A stretch of 64,000 nucleotides of DNA from Cervus elaphus (lineage: Eukaryota > Chordata > Mammalia > Artiodactyla > Cervidae): contig NC_057831.1 of assembly GCF_910594005.1 (NCBI RefSeq), positions 42,676,001 through 42,740,000 on the forward strand. The letters run 5' to 3'. The translations under genes and the position numbers were made by a program. Position 1 is the stretch's first letter; every line of letters starts with the position of its first letter. The notes under the pieces are model-generated. The model had not been told where the DNA came from. It ran no database searches and saw only the letters and a list, made by a program, of their open reading frames with translations. Below are positions 54,865 through 64,000 of this stretch, piece after piece.

Positions 54865-55110
54865 TTGCTTTTATTGTGAAATGTAGCATACACACATTCT
54901 AATTTATGTAACAGAAGAGTTTAGAGGACCTAAATGTATTGTTTAAAAGATAATAATGAAATAACATCCTTGTATCCACTGACCAGTTTAAGGTTCAGAA
55001 ATCACCAACATCTTTAAAGCATGTGCCCCTGCCACCCAAGAAAATCTCTATCCTGCATTTTGTTAACAGTCCTCTTTTTTCCTCTATAGTTCTGCCACAT
55101 ATATATGTAT
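54865..55110 (-). mobile_element. Possible older L1-type 3' UTR, antisense
   Basis: TTTATTGTGAAATGTAGCATACA, AAATAACATCCTTGTATCCA and AGAAATCACCAACATCTTTA recall a common mammalian L1M-type pattern. Weak. Confidence 0.4.
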
Positions 55111-55127
55111 CTTTACAATATATTATA

Positions 55128-56040
55128 CAGTCATCCCTCTGTATTGGTTCCATAACCCACAATGGTTACCAAAATCCTTGGAGGGTCAAAACACATAGTC
55201 TGCCCTTCCTATCCAGGGATTTTGCATCCAGGGATTCAGCCAACTATAGACATAGTCTATCTAGTCAAGGCTATGGCTTTTCCAGTGGTCATGTATGGAT
55301 GTGAGAGTTGCACTGTGAAGAAAGCTGAGCGCTGAAGAATTGATGCTTTTAAACTGTGGTGTTGGAGAAGACTCTTGAGAGTCCCTTGTACTGCAAGGAA
55401 ATCCAACCAGTCCATCCTAAAGAAGATCAGTTCTGGGTGTTCATTGGAAGGATTGTTGCTGAAGCTGAAACTCCAATAATTTGGCCACCTCATGTGAAGA
55501 GATCACTCATTGGAAAAGACCCTGATGCTGGGAGGGATTGGGGGCAGGAGGAGATGGGGACTACAGAAGATGAGATGGCTGGATGGCGTCACCGACTCGA
55601 TGGACATGAGTTTGAGTGAACTCCGGGAGTTGGTGATGGACAGGGAGGCCTGGTGTGCTGTGATTCATGGGGTCATAAAGAGTCGGACACGGCTGAGCGA
55701 CTGAACTGAACTGAACTGAGACAGGGTAGTATGTGTTTTGAAAAAAAATTCACTTGTAAGTGAACTCACACCATTCAAACCCTTGTTTTTCAAAGGTAAC
55801 TGTATTATAAAGTTGGCTGTCCCTATCATCTGTTCTATTAATACATCCATGGATTGAACCAACTGTAAATTGTAAAAAGTGCTATACTTACAATCTCTTC
55901 CAGGTTGGTTGAACCCTTGATTGTGGAATCAACAGATATGGAGAGAGAGGAGGACAGACTGTGGGGCTTGAGTATCTCTGGATTTAAGTATAACACAGCA
56001 AGTCTTTGAAACAATCCTCAGTGGATACCAAGGATTGGCT
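55128..56040 (+). mobile_element. Tigger-type DNA transposon (MER2-like) split by BovB
   Basis: The left end ACAGTCATCCCTCTGTATTGG and GGATTTTGCATCCAGGGATTCAGCCAACTA (55218-55247) match the Tigger/MER2 terminus. Right of BovB, TTGAGTATCTCTGGATTT...AATCCTCAGTGGATACCAAGGA (55969-56033) is the opposite end. BovB (55254-55719) lies between. No transposase frame. Confidence 0.65.
55254..55719 (+). mobile_element. BovB LINE 3' end
   Basis: CTAGTCAAGGCTATGGCTTTTCC starts inside the reverse-transcriptase C-terminus. The coding remnant shows LSELRELVMDREAWCAVIHG before the GACTGAACTGAACTGA tail. An in-frame stop interrupts the usual CESWT...LRVP region. Inactive. Confidence 0.93.
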
Positions 56041-56344
56041 CTGTTATAGTTTACTTCATTTTGAAATGTGAACAAATGTAGAACAATAAAACAAAGAACA
56101 AGTTTTATTGCCACTTATTCTTTTCATCAAGAGTTGTGACAGTCTCTCATTTGCTGGGCTATTGCCAGGTGAGAAGAAATTCTTCCTTCTGCTGAGTAGT
56201 AAAGTTGTAACCTTTCTGTTGCAAGTGCAGGGTATCTCTTCCTGATGAATCTGAGATCGAGGTGGAGTGGTAGGGCATGACAGCTCCTCTTGACTCCATT
56301 TTAAATAAGGTTTCGAAGAAACAGAAATACTAATTGGAAGAGAT
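56041..56344. other. Unassigned
   Basis: A 98-codon minus frame (56056-56352) has no recognised domain. No repeat identified. Confidence 0.4.
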
Positions 56345-56439
56345 TCGTTCACCCAATGTTCATAGCATTACTGACAATTGCCAAGATATGGAAGCAACCT
56401 AAGTGTCCATCAATAGATGATTGGATAAAGATGTTTTAT

Positions 56440-56500
56440 ATATACACATATATACATATATATATAGTTATATATATACACAAAGATGTTTATATACATA
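56440..56500. repeat. (TA)n / TATACA microsatellite
   Basis: Alternating TA and TATACA units. Replaces the L1 segment expected between AAAGATGTGGTA and TATACAATGG and is likely seeded from it. Confidence 0.8.
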
Positions 56501-56694
56501 AAGTTGCTTCAGTCATATCCCACTCTTTGTGACATTATGGACTGCAGCCTGCCAGGCTCCTCTGTCCATAGGATTCTCCAGGAAAGAGTACTGAGTGGGT
56601 TGGCATTGCCTCCTCCAGAGGATCTTCAACCCAGAGATTGAAACCACATCTCATGTCTTCTGCATTGGCAGGCAGGTTCTTTACCAACTGCACC
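56501..56694 (-). mobile_element. Bov-tA SINE, head truncated
   Basis: Antisense: AAGTTGCTTCAGTCATATCC to GTTCTTTACCAACTGCACCA. Lacks the final CCTGGGAAGCC. Sits between TA-rich flanks inside L1. Confidence 0.92.
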
Positions 56695-56870
56695 ATATAT
56701 ATATGGTATTATTCAGCCATAAAAAGAATGGAATTTTGCCGTTTGCATCAACATGGATAGATCTGAGGTTATTCTGATTAGTGAAATAAGAAAGAGAAAG
56801 ACAGATACTGTATATTATGACTTACATGTGGATTCTAAAAAAAAAGAAGAACATATATAATAGAAACACA

Positions 56871-57324
56871 CTCATTGATATAAAAAACAAACTAGATCAG
56901 AATAGCTGAGAATGATTCTTAATTCCCTCTTTCTCAATCCCCACATTCAGACTGTCATCTAGTTCTATTGATTTCACCTCAATCTCACACACAGTTAAAG
57001 AGAAACAACTCTAGGAACTGAAATCTGCTGATTCCTGGACAATGCTCAATTTCCATCTCACTGTAACATGATTTCCCCTCCCCCATGTTGTGCTGTCCAG
57101 GACATCAAAAAGTCATTGTTCTGTGCTAAACAGGGCCAGTTCCTCTGCAGATCAACAAAATAGCTCTGTATCCTTAAAGTTACAAGACAGGGAGGAAAAT
57201 ATGAGGAAAGGGTAAATGTTTTCTGCAGGGTAAAGATTTTCCTCATGGCTCTGATCACACTGTTTAGCTGTGTAACAGTGACCATCCTAAGGGGGCAGCA
57301 GATAAATAACAATACTTTTTAGGT
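56871..57324. other. Unassigned
   Basis: 56935-56990 weakly recalls L2. An 84-codon minus frame is not recognisable. Confidence 0.35.
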
Positions 57325-57565
57325 AATACTTACTGAAGTCTTTCAATGCTTCAAGCATAATTGTTTGGATTTTCTGTAGCTTATTCAGTTCTTCTAACAA
57401 CTTCATGATGTAGGTGCTATTATCATCCCCATTTTACAGGGGAGGCAAATGAGGCATACAGAGTTTAAGAAAATTGCCCAAAGTCTCAAAGGAAGTGAAG
57501 GAACTCAGACATTAACGCGGGAAGTTTGTCTTTAAAGCCAACGGTTTTAATCATGACACCCTAGA
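57325..57565 (-). mobile_element. MIR SINE, antisense, near full length
   Basis: AACTTCATGATGTAGGTGCT, ATTATCATCCCCATTTTACAG, GGAGGCAAATGAGGCATACA, AAATTGCCCAAAGTCTCAAA and GCCAACGGTTTTAATCATGAC are the successive antisense MIR blocks. Confidence 0.9.
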
Positions 57566-57739
57566 GCTCTCAACTGGAATAAGATACTATCCCTTTTTAT
57601 AGGGGTTTTATGGTTGGTGTGGAAGAGAGATCCATAAATATAAGACAGTGTGATAAGTGTTATGATTCATTCAAAATACCTTTCGGGTGACTGCCATGTA
57701 GTGAATATTTTGTAATGTGCTTTCATTTACATAGTATAG

Positions 57740-57905
57740 AGTAAAGAATATGAACTCAGAAGTTAGAGGGTTTGGTGAGAGTTATTTAACACCACAGAAC
57801 AGTTTCCTCATAAATAAAACATGGATACCAGTATCTATTTCAAAGTTTTGCCATTAGTGTTAAATATGTTAACATATATCAAATAGTCAGTGTACAATAG
57901 GCCAA
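57740..57905 (+). mobile_element. Possible MIR, sense
   Basis: CAGTTTCCTCATAAATAAAACATGG, CCAGTATCTATTTCAAAGTT and AGTCAGTGTACAATAGG recall the MIR right half. Confidence 0.5.
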
Positions 57906-58399
57906 CATGAAAACTTTTATGAGTTGTAGGAGTACTAATAAATAGGAAAGAGCTATGTATAATGTGTCAGATGAGCATTAAGGAAGAAACTATTAGCTTA
58001 GCCTGGGGCATAGGGGGTTTCCTCAGAGTTGATAAGCGGGGACTTGAAAGATATACTTAATTTATTTCTCTGTTTCTCCTTTTAGCATCCAGATTTTTCT
58101 CTGGGGAGCCACCCTTTGCTCAAGATGTGTATCTTCCATCCCATGTAGACCTGATTGCTGCTCATATTCATCCTGTTACCCCAAGGTGAATTTTCCTGGC
58201 ACTGAAATAGGTACTGTAAAAAGGCAGAGGAAAGGGATGGTAATTGGTGAACCCTTAATAATGCTGCTGACCCACTGGTTCAACCAACTTTGAATCCTGT
58301 CAACCTCTTGACTTTCCGATCTGTGAGCTGATACATACACTTCATTATTGAAGCCTGTTTGAGCTGAGTTTTCTGTTACTTGCAACTAATCTATCCCAA
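57906..58399. other. Unassigned
   Basis: No firm repeat. 58260-58390 has a faint LTR-like look that I cannot assign. Confidence 0.35.
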
Positions 58400-58760
58400 G
58401 CTGCAGGGAATTCTAGATAGGAGGGCTGCATGTGCAAAGACTCACAGAGAAGAGGCCATGATGGGTTTGGAAATGTTACACTGAGAAATGAGGCCAGAAG
58501 GTGGGTCAGTGCCAGCTTTTCAAGGCACTGACTTCCATTTTAATGAGTTTGGACTCTAGCCTGTAGGCAGTGGGGAACAACATTTTGAGCAGAGAAGTGA
58601 CATGATCAGATTTGCATTTTAGAAATATAACTCTGGCTGTGAAGTTGAGTGTGGAGAAGAATAGGAAGGCTGAAAGGAGAGAAGAGACTTAGGCCTAACT
58701 GCAGTGAAATGAACTCAAGACAATGGTAGTGGGGTGAGAGAGAAGAGAACTGGGTATTCG
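58400..58760 (-). mobile_element. L2 LINE, antisense
   Basis: AATGAGTTTGGACTCTAGCC, CAGTGGGGAACAACATTTTG, GAGAAGTGACATGATCAGAT and TTGCATTTTAGAAATATAACTCTGGCTG (58612-58640) match antisense L2 strongly. Confidence 0.85.
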
Positions 58761-59779
58761 TTTCTTTCCACATCCACCTTACTGTTACATACTTACTTTT
58801 ATGGATTCTCTTTGGCTTTTATTTATGAGTTCGCAGATACCTCACCAGTTACCTCTGCATCCTGGCAGAGAGGGGTCTCTGCTTTCCAGGGGCTCTGAAG
58901 ATCCTTCAAAATCTAAGACATGAGGCATAAGAGCTTTCTAACTTTTAATACCTCTGTGCTTCCCTTATTCCTACTCTTCAACTGGTGATGCTCTTCAACT
59001 GGACATTAACAGAACATACCCAAAGTCTGTGATCATCAAAGATCACAGTTCAGGAAGTCAGTTTAAGTGTCTTCCTGAATGCATATTTAAGTTCTTCAGT
59101 TTCTTCTCTTTCAGGAAGGAAATGCCCCAGCAGCAAGTACTAAAATATTGTCATAAAATTCGTGTTTATTGCATCTTTTTCCTGTATCAGAAAACCTCCA
59201 ACCAGTTACAGAGTTAATTTTGGTTCCCACTCTCTGATATCTTTTCAACAGAGGGATGTTGGAATTGTATGGGGGCAGAGACGCATAAACAGTTGGGAGT
59301 TTGGTTTTAAGTGTATACATTTAAAAAAAAGCAGGCCTTCATATTTCGTGTCTCTAGCACTATGCTTTCATTTGCTTCATGCAGTTTGGTGCAAGTGTGA
59401 ACGGTCAATTAAACATCTGTTACTAGGACCTGGGAAGAGTTATAACTCCATGGTTCCATGAGTAATACCATCTATGCTATGTTAGTCTTCTGCTGAGCTA
59501 CAAAGTCATAGCAAGAATCACGTTGGGGGACCTCTAGGGATTTAGACCAGGAAAATCCTTCTCCAGTCCTTACTGCTGTCACCTCCGTAACTTTAACCCA
59601 TTCCTATTCCTCCCCATGGGTGGAAGGAAGAGTGATATCATTTAAAAAATTTTAATTATGGGTATGGGAAAGAATATTAGAAATTACCTACTCTAGAATT
59701 ATTAGTAAATGAGTTCAGTTGTTTTGGTAAGACTAGACATACTAGGAATCATGCTCCAAAGCTAGACTCTTTCATGCAG
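58761..59779. other. Unassigned
   Basis: No repeat recognised. A 99-codon plus frame (59162-59461) is not recognisable. Confidence 0.4.
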
Positions 59780-59945
59780 GACTTGCCACAGAGAAGATGA
59801 CTTCAGTTCCTCATCCGTAAGATAGAAATGATTATAATATCTACCTCTAATGACTATAGAGGATTAAATCAATTAATATACTTAAAGTACTTCAAAGGAT
59901 GCTGGCATATATTAAGTACCAAATTGTTAGTTATTATGACATGGT
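59780..59945 (+). mobile_element. MIR SINE, sense right half
   Basis: TTCAGTTCCTCATCCGTAAGATAG, TATAATATCTACCTCTAATGAC, GAGGATTAAATCAATTAATATACTTAAAG and ATGCTGGCATATATTAAGTACC match the MIR right half. Confidence 0.85.
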
Positions 59946-60804
59946 TATTTGGAGACTCAAGTTTGCTATTAATTTCCAGCAAGAATGGGCTGGCCGGCTG
60001 AATGATCAGTTTGGTAAAACAAAGACAAGTTTGCTGCATTAGGCAGCAGGCACTTTTGAGTTTGTAAGGGTAAAGGAGGAATGAATATTTTCTATGAATT
60101 CATGTGCCTGTGCACAATAAACATGTGCAAGGAGGGGTCTTAAGTCTCATCCAAAAGAGGGGAGCAGGTCTAAGCAGAGAGGAACTGGAGATGCTGCTGG
60201 ACTCCTAGGATCTGGGGAAAGGAGTAAGAATCAGTAGAAACATGTTCACCTTGTTCTATGGAACTGCAGGTGAGGCAAGTGAGAGTCTCAGTGATGGAAG
60301 GATACTAACGCTTCATAAGAGAGTCAGTTGTCAACATCTGACAACTACAGAAAGAGTCAGGGACAAGTCAACGTGACAATGTCAGCTGAAAAGAGATGTC
60401 CTCCCATTACTTTCTTCTCTTACTTCCCTCAGTGTTGGGTCTGGGTGGGGAGCCATCAGAAAGCCTGTATAGCAAATTAGGGAAAGGGGAAAAGAAGAGA
60501 AAAGATGATGAGGAAAAGGATAAGACTGAGCCAGAGGGAGGGAGAAGCTTTCATTTTAATTGAAGATATATTGTTACATGGAACTACACATTTTAATTAC
60601 TGAACTGAGGTGGTGTTTGGTTACTTAAAGTAACAGAAAACTAGTTGTAAGCTGAAGGGTGACCAAAGAAACATCATGAACCCTGCAGAGCTTCCTGGCA
60701 GGACTAGAAAGCATGAGAGTGGACTTAAAAGGACGATGGGAGACACAGTCAGGTTGCTGGTGATTGAACACATGAATTGTGCCTGTTTAACATAACGGCT
60801 ACAC
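59946..60804. other. Unassigned
   Basis: Purine-rich near 60480-60545. No repeat or credible frame. Confidence 0.4.
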
Positions 60805-61140
60805 AATTAGCAAATATTTATTGATCACTACTCTATGCCAGGCATTGCTCTGGTGCTCAGGATATAGCAATGAACAAAGACAAATCTCTGCTGTCTTGGG
60901 AATATGATCTTACAGGGGGAAATGGATGGCAAAGCAATAAAGAAATGGTGACATAAATAATCATTCTGTAATAATCAGGTGTGGGGTGGGACAACATGGA
61001 AGTAAGAGAAAAGGAGTGAGGAGGGGGTGAATGTGATACTCGGGGCAGAGGAAGTTCTCTTCTGATTGCTTCCGTTTTCTCAGTGCACTTGGAAGTGACG
61101 TCATTGTGGGGAGTCAGGTAGAGACAGGAGGTGTTGAAAT
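60805..61140 (-). mobile_element. L2 LINE 3' end, antisense
   Basis: GCAAATATTTATTGATCACT, CTATGCCAGGCATTGCTCTGGTGCTCAGGATATAGCAATGAACAAAGA (60833-60880) and TGATCTTACAGGGGGAAATG match the antisense L2 terminus. The right part is uncertain. Confidence 0.75.
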
Positions 61141-62391
61141 TTTAAAGGGAAGATATAAAATTGTCATCTAGAGTCATGAGAGAGAAAATTGAATTGGGAA
61201 CTCTCAGGTAACTTTCAGGACTCTCTTAAGAGCCGTGGTAATGGTTGTAAGTGACATGAGTGAGAATTTGTATATGTTTTTCTCTAGCTAAGTTGAATTA
61301 CCCTGGTGTCAGCATAGAGAAAGTGGGGAATCACATTTATTCAAGGTTGGGACTTGACCAGGGAATCATGATGGAGGAAGAGAGGGGAAGGGACTTGAGC
61401 CTGTTTGCAAAGGGTCGTGGAATCTAAGTTGTGGACAGTGGGGAAATGAGGACAAATGTAGAGTGGTGCTGGGATGAATGGTCTACTGGTTCCTGTGGGG
61501 TTTCTTAATTATTTAAGCTGTGCAAAAAGAGTGAATAAGCTGCATAGAGAGGATGTGTGTTATGAAAAGAGCATACTTGAAATGGAGGTGATGGTGATGA
61601 CAAAGTTCAGGATATAGCCCAAGGACTGGGTGGCTGAAGTTGAGTAGACAACAGCATGAGGAAGGGAGATCAAGAAACATCTAACCAAGAGGCTAGAGTA
61701 ACAAAGACTAAGTGGATATGGGAGTCATCAAGAATCATAACAGGAGGAATACTGCAAACTAATAATCAGCCCAGTACTAAAATTGTTAAAAGATGAGTAA
61801 CTAAGGGCTAGTGATGATGAAGAAGGGTGGCAATGGTGGTATTGTCTGACTGAGTTAAGTTCAAAGCTGGGAATTACAGCAAGAGGAAGAGACAATGATC
61901 TAGAAATGGCTAAGAGGTGCAAAGACAGCACCCTTCCCTGAGGTTCAATGGTATAAGAGGTATGGGAGAGAAGGAAAAAGTACTCAAGAATGCTATGGTG
62001 GAGCCAGGGTTTTCAGCAGTATTTCAGTTAAAATAAATAAGAGAAGTGGAAGGAAAATGGACCATGAATTCTAGAAGAATCATGGGGAGGAGTGGGAGAT
62101 GGGGTCAGATTAGAAGATATGTATAATTATCAGATGGTGAAGGATGACCTGTTGGATGAGGCTTCTGGTGTGAACCGACATACTTATGGAAATAGGGTAA
62201 GATCAGTTCATCTGGATGTCCTGGTTTCAACTGACTATGATGGTGAGGCTGCTGGGCAGGAAGGAACGGAGGTCTTGCTTGAGGAGCTCACTGCTCTGGG
62301 TAGTGCCAAGGTAAAAAAAGTGATGATTTAGTCATGTTGGGCTGGGCTGGCTGCAGTAGCCCCTACACACTGAGGCAAGTGTTTCATCATT
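61141..62391. other. Unassigned; one unexplained 79-codon frame
   Basis: No confident repeat, although 61440-61760 could be far-diverged antisense L2. The plus frame 62092-62331 (79 codons) is acidic at its C-terminal half and matches no family I know. Confidence 0.35.
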
Positions 62392-62392
62392 T

Positions 62393-62447
62393 GTATATAT
62401 ATATTTCATTATTTATATATATAAATATATAAGTATATATATTTATA
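62393..62447. repeat. (TA)n-rich tract
   Basis: TATATATATATTTC and related AT units directly left of the Bov-tA tail. Probably expanded from the SINE tail. Confidence 0.85.
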
Positions 62448-62662
62448 TGCTGACATGCTCAGTCATGGCCTACTCTTTGTTACCTCATGGACTGTAACCC
62501 ACCAGGCTTCTCTGTTCATGGGATTCTCCAGGCAAGAATACTGGAGTGGGTTGCCATGCCCTCCTCCAGGGGATCTTTCCAACCCAGGGACTGAATTCAT
62601 ATCTCTCTGTCTCCTGCGATGGCAGGTGGATTCTTTACCACTAGCACCACCTGGGAAGCCCC
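62448..62662 (-). mobile_element. Bov-tA SINE
   Basis: Antisense: GCTGACATGCTCAGTCATGG to CACCACCTGGGAAGCCCC. Full length. Confidence 0.94.
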
Positions 62663-63504
62663 ATCTATATCCAGCTCTAATCAATTAGAATAGCTGCCTG
62701 GAGCTTCAGTGTGAGAAAAGGCTGAGGATGGATTAATGAGCTCAGCCATGGACACCTAAGGGAGAAGTGGTTTATAAGTTGTAAGTGGGCGACCTTTTCA
62801 TTTTTACATTAAAAAAAAAAAAAAAAACAGAGATACAGAAAGGCAGGCAGTTTGCTGCAAATCACAGCTATTTAATGAGAGAATCAGAGTCATTCCACCA
62901 GGAATACGTGAAAACCCTACTGAGTTAGCTCTCATCATCAAATACATCTTATTTATTTATTTTTTTTACTTTTGTTCAGTTGTTGAAGATTAGTACTATA
63001 TTTAGATACAGCGTCTTGGCTTTGCCACCAGCTATCTGAACTATGGACAGGTTACTTGCTCTGTCAGTTTGGGTTCTCTAAGAAGCAGACACTTGAGATG
63101 GGATTAAATGTGCCAAAGATTTGTTGTGGGAAAACGTCTTTGATGGGTAAGTGATGAGGAGCGGGAGGAGGTGGAGGAGCGAAGTGCACATCAGATATGT
63201 TAAAGATGAGAGGAAGTGGAAGTGAGTGGAAGGAACCTCAGCTTGCAGCTCAGTTGTAAGCAAAGCTCCCCTGAGAGAGTGCCTGCATCGGGCAGCCCGG
63301 GGGCATCTCCAGTACCCCTGCTGTGCTCCATCGTGGACCAGGAAAAACCCACAGAGAGGATGGCGTTGGGGCATAAGTTCTGAGGCAGCTGGAGGCTGTC
63401 AGCCAACGACCTCCTGTGCGGCGAGAGCTGAGTGGAGTACCTCCATGGCCACCGCAGACGCTAAGTCTCATTTAAAAACTTCTGCTATTTTTAAAGTGGA
63501 GGTG
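62663..63504. other. Unassigned; GC-richer at 63120-63470
   Basis: An A-run lies at 62811-62827. 63070-63470 may be an old LTR-like or other repeat (TTTGGGTTCTCTAAGAAGCA), and frames of 68-107 codons overlap on both strands there. None is recognisable. Confidence 0.35.
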
Positions 63505-64000
63505 ATTGCCAGCCATCTGTGTGTCCTCCTTGGAGAAATGTCTGTTTAGTTCTTTGACCCATTTTTTGATCGGAGCATTTATTTTTCTGGAATTGAGCTG
63601 CAGGAGTTGCTTGTTTATTTTTGAGATTAATTCTTTGTCAGTTGCTTCGTTTGCCACCATTTTCTCCCATTCTGAAGGCTTTCTTTTCACCTTACTTATA
63701 GTTTCCTTCGTTGTGCAAAAGCTTTTACGTTTAATTAGGTCCCATTTGTTTATTTTTGCTTTTATTTCCATTACTCTGGAAGGTGGGTCACAGAGGATCC
63801 TGCTGTGATCTATATTGGAGAGTGTTGTCCCTATGTTTTCCTCTAGGAGTTTTATAGTTTCCAGAATGGCTGCTATCTGAAAGTTTACAAACAGTGGATG
63901 CTGGAGAGGGTGTGGAGAAAAGGGAACCCTCTTACACTGTTGGTGGGAATGCAAACTAGTACAGCCACTATGGAGAACAGTGTGGAGATTCCTTAAAAAA
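63505..64000 (+). mobile_element. L1 insertion with 5' inversion, running off the window
   Basis: 63505-63861 is antisense L1. Its minus strand encodes MEIKAKINKWDLIKRKSFCT and KVKRKPSEWEKMVANEATDK. At 63861/63862 the strand switches to sense L1 (GGATGCTGGAGAGGGTGTGG, CACTGTTGGTGGGAATGCAA), which continues to the window edge. This is the structure of twin priming. The right flank and tail are outside the window. Confidence 0.9.

Larger units (their letters stand above)
56345..56870 (+). mobile_element. L1 ORF2 C-terminal fragment split by (TA)n and a SINE
   Basis: Left: ACAATTGCCAAGATATGGAAGCAACCTAAGTGTCC (56374-56408), GATGATTGGATAAAGATG. Right: TATTATTCAGCCATAAAAAG, GCATCAACATGGATAGATCT, GATTAGTGAAATAAGA. 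Consecutive parts of sense L1. Confidence 0.88.

Noticed and set aside
1..64000. A novel multi-gene defence, biosynthetic or mobile system
   Set aside because: No credible host or phage-like gene cluster exists. The sequence is ordinary repeat-rich ruminant non-coding DNA.

Overview
This is nuclear DNA from a bovid ruminant (cattle, buffalo, sheep, goat group). The evidence is its repeat content. There are about twenty Bov-tA SINEs, two dimeric Bov-A2 SINEs with (AGC)n tails, and seven pieces of the RTE retrotransposon BovB, whose 3' ends carry the ruminant-type GACTGAGCGACTGAACTGA tail. Two cetartiodactyl CHR-2-type SINEs and several L1 fragments are also present. Older mammalian layers lie beneath these: L2, MIR, MLT1 LTRs, MER5-like and other hAT elements, and Tigger-like DNA transposons.

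I find no host protein-coding gene, no functional tRNA, rRNA or snRNA gene, no CRISPR array and nothing bacterial. Every open frame with a recognisable protein comes from a transposon (BovB reverse transcriptase C-terminus, L1 ORF2 C-terminus) or is a chance frame through a SINE. The window reads as intergenic or deep intronic sequence. I cannot tell which, nor which chromosome.

Layout. 1-16 kb: mixed old repeats (a hAT remnant, MER5, MIR, L2, MLT1) carrying younger SINE and BovB insertions, with a CpG-richer island at 8.1-8.6 kb. 15.5-18.1 kb: mostly repeat-free and a good candidate for conserved non-coding sequence. 18-24 kb: an L2 copy filled with SINEs, two BovB tails and a long DNA-transposon remnant. 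24.6-26.3 kb: repeat-free, homeodomain-site-rich DNA. 26-32.6 kb: L1, Bov-A2, a split SINE and a large L2 copy. 32.6-41.8 kb: sparse repeats, a CTCF-like site, a CpG-richer block with paired CRE-like sites, and a nested hAT element. 41.8-43.4 kb: a cleanly flanked twin-primed L1 and a second L1 piece. 43.4-51 kb: sparse. 51-57 kb: nested L1, L2, Tigger, BovB and SINEs. 57-64 kb: MIR and L2 remnants, ending in another inverted L1 that runs off the window.

The most informative items are insertion histories that can be read directly: target-site duplications, 5' inversion, nesting order, and one SINE whose two halves lie in swapped order. Several repeat-free blocks could be enhancers. I did not find a previously undescribed biological system, and I do not think the sequence supports claiming one. 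Repeat boundaries were set by eye and may be off by 5-30 bases. Family names come from remembered consensus patterns, not from a search.
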